A DNA stretch of 35,543 bases from Ignavibacteria bacterium (GTDB taxonomy: Bacteria; Bacteroidota; Ignavibacteria; Ch128b): contig VGVX01000023.1 in NCBI GenBank assembly GCA_016873845.1, forward strand, positions 1 to 35,543. Direction: 5' to 3'. The notes beneath the pieces are model-generated. The model did not search any database and was not told the DNA's origin. It saw nothing but the letters and a program-made list of their open reading frames with translations. Both the position numbers and the translations under genes were made by a program. This document shows, piece by piece, positions 33,334 through 35,543 of this stretch. Numbering within the stretch: position 1 is the first letter of the stretch; each line of letters opens with the position of its first letter.

Positions 33334-33341
33334 TAAATATA
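33334..33341 (-). promoter_or_regulatory. Possible -7 box for ilvE
   Basis: TATATTTA matches TAnnTTTG in all but the last base and lies about 11 nt before the ATG at 33322. The upstream -33 region is T-rich without a clean TTG at 19-21 nt. Confidence 0.28.
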
Positions 33342-33428
33342 CTGAAATTTTCACTTCGAATAAAAAAATTATCTTCCACATTTCCTTCAATTTTTATTAT
33401 TTTATTTACAATTCTCAAGGATTACGAA

Positions 33429-35378
33429 ATGAAAAAAGCTAAAACAGCAACAAAAAAGTCAAAAGAAATTAAGAACGTAAAAACCAAATCAGTTAAATCA
33501 TCAAAACCAAATGAGGCAAGTTTTGATTTTATTCAATATTCGAGTGAGGCAATTATTCAGATTAATTCACGCGGAATAATAAAATCTTGGCAAGGAGCCG
33601 CATCGAAGATTTTTGGTTTTACAGAAAAACAAATTCTTGACAAACACATTGGTGCTCTGATTTCCGAGTATGAAAGAGGACGAAATGAAATCGTCAGAGC
33701 AATCATCTCTGAAAAAAATCTGACTAACTATGAGACAAGACTTTTAACTAAGTCTGGTGTGGAGATTTATGCAAATGTTTCTATGCTGGCTTACAAGCAA
33801 AAGAAAAGAAAAACAAACGATTATATTTTAATTGTTCGTGATATAACTGAAGAGAAAAATTTCAGAGATAGATTATTCACACTTCAGAATGCTCATTCCG
33901 AAATTATTGATGGAATGTTAATGGGCATGTTGATTCTCGATAAGGAAACTGCAGAGATAATTTTCATGAATAAACGCGGTATGGAGATGTTCCAACTCAC
34001 TGGTAAAGAAAACATAGGAAGGAAAATTTGGGATTTAGTAGACCCAGATTTAGTAAGTGAAGTAAATGATTTGATCTCATCTGATGTTGAGTTCTATACT
34101 CAGCTGCCCAAGCAATTAAAAGTACATCGATATCGCGATAAAACGAAATTTTGGATCGATGTTTATGCTTCGCGTATAATTTTCCATAAGCGTCCAAGTT
34201 CATTGTTCCTCTTTTTTGATAATTCAGAATTACGAGATCACGTCAAGAAGCTCGAAGAGACAGTCAAACAAAAAGATTTGCAAGCGGCAACAAAATCCAG
34301 ATTCATGGCAAACATGTCACATGAACTCAGGTCTCCTATTAATATTATTCTTGGTTATGTGGATATTCTGATCAGTTTGGAAGTAGATGCAGAAGTGAAA
34401 GAATTTCTAATATACATTCAGAAGAGCGCAGAGCATTTATTAAAAACTTTAAATGACATTCTTGATCTTTCGAAAGCTGAAGCAAGCAAAATCAAATTGA
34501 TAGAGAAACCATATAATATAGTTACTCTAATGAAATCGGTCCTTTCCATGATAGAGGTGAAGTTGATTGGGAAGAAAGTTGCATTAGATTATAATTCAAA
34601 TATTGAACCGGATAGTTATTTCAGTATCGATGCTCATAACTTGCAGCGTGTATTGCTAAATGTTTTAGATAATGCAGTGAAGTTCACTGATGAAGGATTG
34701 ATCTCGGTAGATGTGAAATATAGAAACAAAACTCTGAATTTTTCGATCAGCGATACTGGAATTGGAATGACACAAGAAGAGCTGGATAGACTTTTCACCC
34801 CATTCGAACAGGCTCACTGGGAAATCTCACAGAAATATGGCGGCAGTGGTTTGGGTCTCGCTATCTCAAAAGAGATTTGTGCTTTATGGAAGGGAGAAAT
34901 TAAAATTGAAAGCAAAAAAAATGCAGGTACGACTGTGACTTTTACTTACCCAGCGGAGCGTGCTGAGCAAATTGAAGAAGCTGAAGTTTCTGAATTGCCA
35001 AAAGATTTATCTATTATCAAAGGAAAGAAAGTTTTAGTAATTGACGATCAGGAATACAATCACAAACTATTCAAACTTATGCTCAGTGAATGTGACGTTG
35101 AGACAGTATTCTCTGGTAAGCTTGCTCTAAACAAGTTAATTACTGAGGATTTTGATGGAATAGTTTTAGACCTTCGTTTGCCTGATATCGCAGGAATGGA
35201 TGTAATTAAGGAAATTAAAAAAAGAGAAAGATTAAAAGACTTAAAGATTGTAACAACCTCCGCAGATATTTTAAGCGGATTGAAGGAAGAAATTGAGGAA
35301 ATGGGTTTAGTTTTTATTCCCAAACCTGTCCGGCGTGCAGATTTATTGAATGCGTTGATTACTGCTTTTTCGAAATAG
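33429..35378 (+). CDS. Soluble PAS-PAS hybrid histidine kinase with C-terminal receiver
   Basis: The 649-residue protein starts with a Lys-rich tail of about 25 residues (MKKAKTATKKSK...). Two PAS domains follow (about 33-150, IIQINSRGIIKSWQGAASKIFG; and about 155-270, GMLILDKETAEIIFMNKRGMEMF). The HisKA helix carries His298 in MANMSHELRSPINIILGY. The ATPase domain (about 395-515) has the N box NVLDNAVKF, G1 DTGIGM and GGSGLGLAI. The receiver (about 530-645) has Asp581 in VLDLRLPD and the usual KP near its end. No transmembrane segment is present, so it senses a cytosolic signal; no heme or flavin motif is evident. The ATG at 33429 has AAGGA 9 nt upstream. The internal receiver implies a phosphorelay through an Hpt protein that is not encoded here. 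The receiver protein ending at 31524 is a candidate partner. Confidence 0.92.
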   Translation: MKKAKTATKKSKEIKNVKTKSVKSSKPNEASFDFIQYSSEAIIQINSRGIIKSWQGAASKIFGFTEKQILDKHIGALISEYERGRNEIVRAIISEKNLTNYETRLLTKSGVEIYANVSMLAYKQKKRKTNDYILIVRDITEEKNFRDRLFTLQNAHSEIIDGMLMGMLILDKETAEIIFMNKRGMEMFQLTGKENIGRKIWDLVDPDLVSEVNDLISSDVEFYTQLPKQLKVHRYRDKTKFWIDVYASRIIFHKRPSSLFLFFDNSELRDHVKKLEETVKQKDLQAATKSRFMANMSHELRSPINIILGYVDILISLEVDAEVKEFLIYIQKSAEHLLKTLNDILDLSKAEASKIKLIEKPYNIVTLMKSVLSMIEVKLIGKKVALDYNSNIEPDSYFSIDAHNLQRVLLNVLDNAVKFTDEGLISVDVKYRNKTLNFSISDTGIGMTQEELDRLFTPFEQAHWEISQKYGGSGLGLAISKEICALWKGEIKIESKKNAGTTVTFTYPAERAEQIEEAEVSELPKDLSIIKGKKVLVIDDQEYNHKLFKLMLSECDVETVFSGKLALNKLITEDFDGIVLDLRLPDIAGMDVIKEIKKRERLKDLKIVTTSADILSGLKEEIEEMGLVFIPKPVRRADLLNALITAFSK

Positions 35379-35477
35379 TAATTAAAGCTATGAAAGTTTT
35401 ATTAATATTCAAACATCTCTAACTGCGAGGTTACTTATAATCTTTGTATATCAGCCTCAATTTAGCAAAAATTAGCA

Positions 35478-35543
35478 TTACAACTTAAATGCACCGAGCT
35501 TTAATTCCGTCATCTCTTCAATTGCGTAACGAATTCCTTCACG
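35478..35543 (-). CDS. C-terminal end of an unidentified protein, cut by window edge
   Basis: On the minus strand the last 21 codons read REGIRYAIEEMTELKLGAFKL followed by TAA (35478-35480). The composition, helix-like pattern and codon use are those of a real protein end rather than of noncoding DNA. The gene continues beyond the right edge and converges on the hybrid kinase gene with a gap of 99 nt, in which I see no clear terminator. I cannot name the family from this fragment. Confidence 0.6.
   Translation of the reverse strand, partial: REGIRYAIEEMTELKLGAFKL

Noticed and set aside
33323-33418. 32-residue N-terminal extension of IlvE
   Set aside because: It covers the divergent promoter region, gives an atypical N-terminus, and the inner start yields the normal family length.

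Overview
The window is AT-rich bacterial DNA that reads as a member of the Ignavibacteriota or a close relative in the Bacteroidota/FCB group. Three large exported proteins end in an 80-90-residue domain that starts with N(Y/F)PNPFNPST, contains VY(D/N)(V/A)LG(Q/K)E and finishes in KKM(I)L(Y)QK, which is typical of type IX (T9SS-type) sorting domains in this group. Two promoters fit the Bacteroidota form TTG-N19-TAnnTTTG. I see no rRNA, tRNA, CRISPR array, insertion sequence or prophage. Both window edges cut genes.

Layout. 1-3087: a truncated lipoprotein and an anchored jelly-roll protein on the minus strand, divergent from a GT2-GT9 glycosyltransferase pair that fits surface polysaccharide or LPS-core assembly. 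3203-7842 (minus): a lamin-tail-domain exported protein followed by a GH15-like glucoamylase-type hydrolase 4 nt later, then an unlisted 31-residue membrane peptide with a strong ribosome binding site. 7987-10464 (plus): a STAS anti-anti-sigma protein and an FG-GAP/VCBS repeat surface protein. 10643-22702 (minus): two tandem giant paralogues (2020 and 1933 aa), each with eight SdrD_B-like repeats, one or two copies of an unnamed TYTQGGWG-type domain, a shared C-terminal half and a sorting domain. Their 3' ends share a module: a stop-codon hairpin, a GGGAGTATTT-like box and a terminator. An extra copy of the box and terminator, without a gene, lies at 23185-23241 in a 687-nt noncoding stretch.

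23390-31540 (plus): the 23S rRNA m5U methyltransferase RlmD, then a tight five-gene unit (BcsB-like protein, outer-membrane beta-barrel candidate, GspE_N/MshEN-GT2 synthase, GT-C glycosyltransferase, stand-alone receiver) closed by a strong terminator. I read this as a cellulose-synthase-like exopolysaccharide system. The synthase has no PilZ domain and carries an N-terminal GspE_N/MshEN-like domain instead, and no BcsC or BcsZ gene is present. 31556-33322 (minus): an RsmI-like methyltransferase directly abutting IlvE. 33429-35378 (plus): a soluble PAS-PAS hybrid histidine kinase that could be the partner of the receiver. The window ends in the last 21 codons of an unidentified minus-strand gene.

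Overall theme: secretion and cell-surface biology (sorted adhesin-like proteins, glycan synthesis and glycan hydrolysis) with nearby two-component signalling, plus a few housekeeping RNA-modification and amino-acid genes. All family assignments come from reading motifs, not from database searches.
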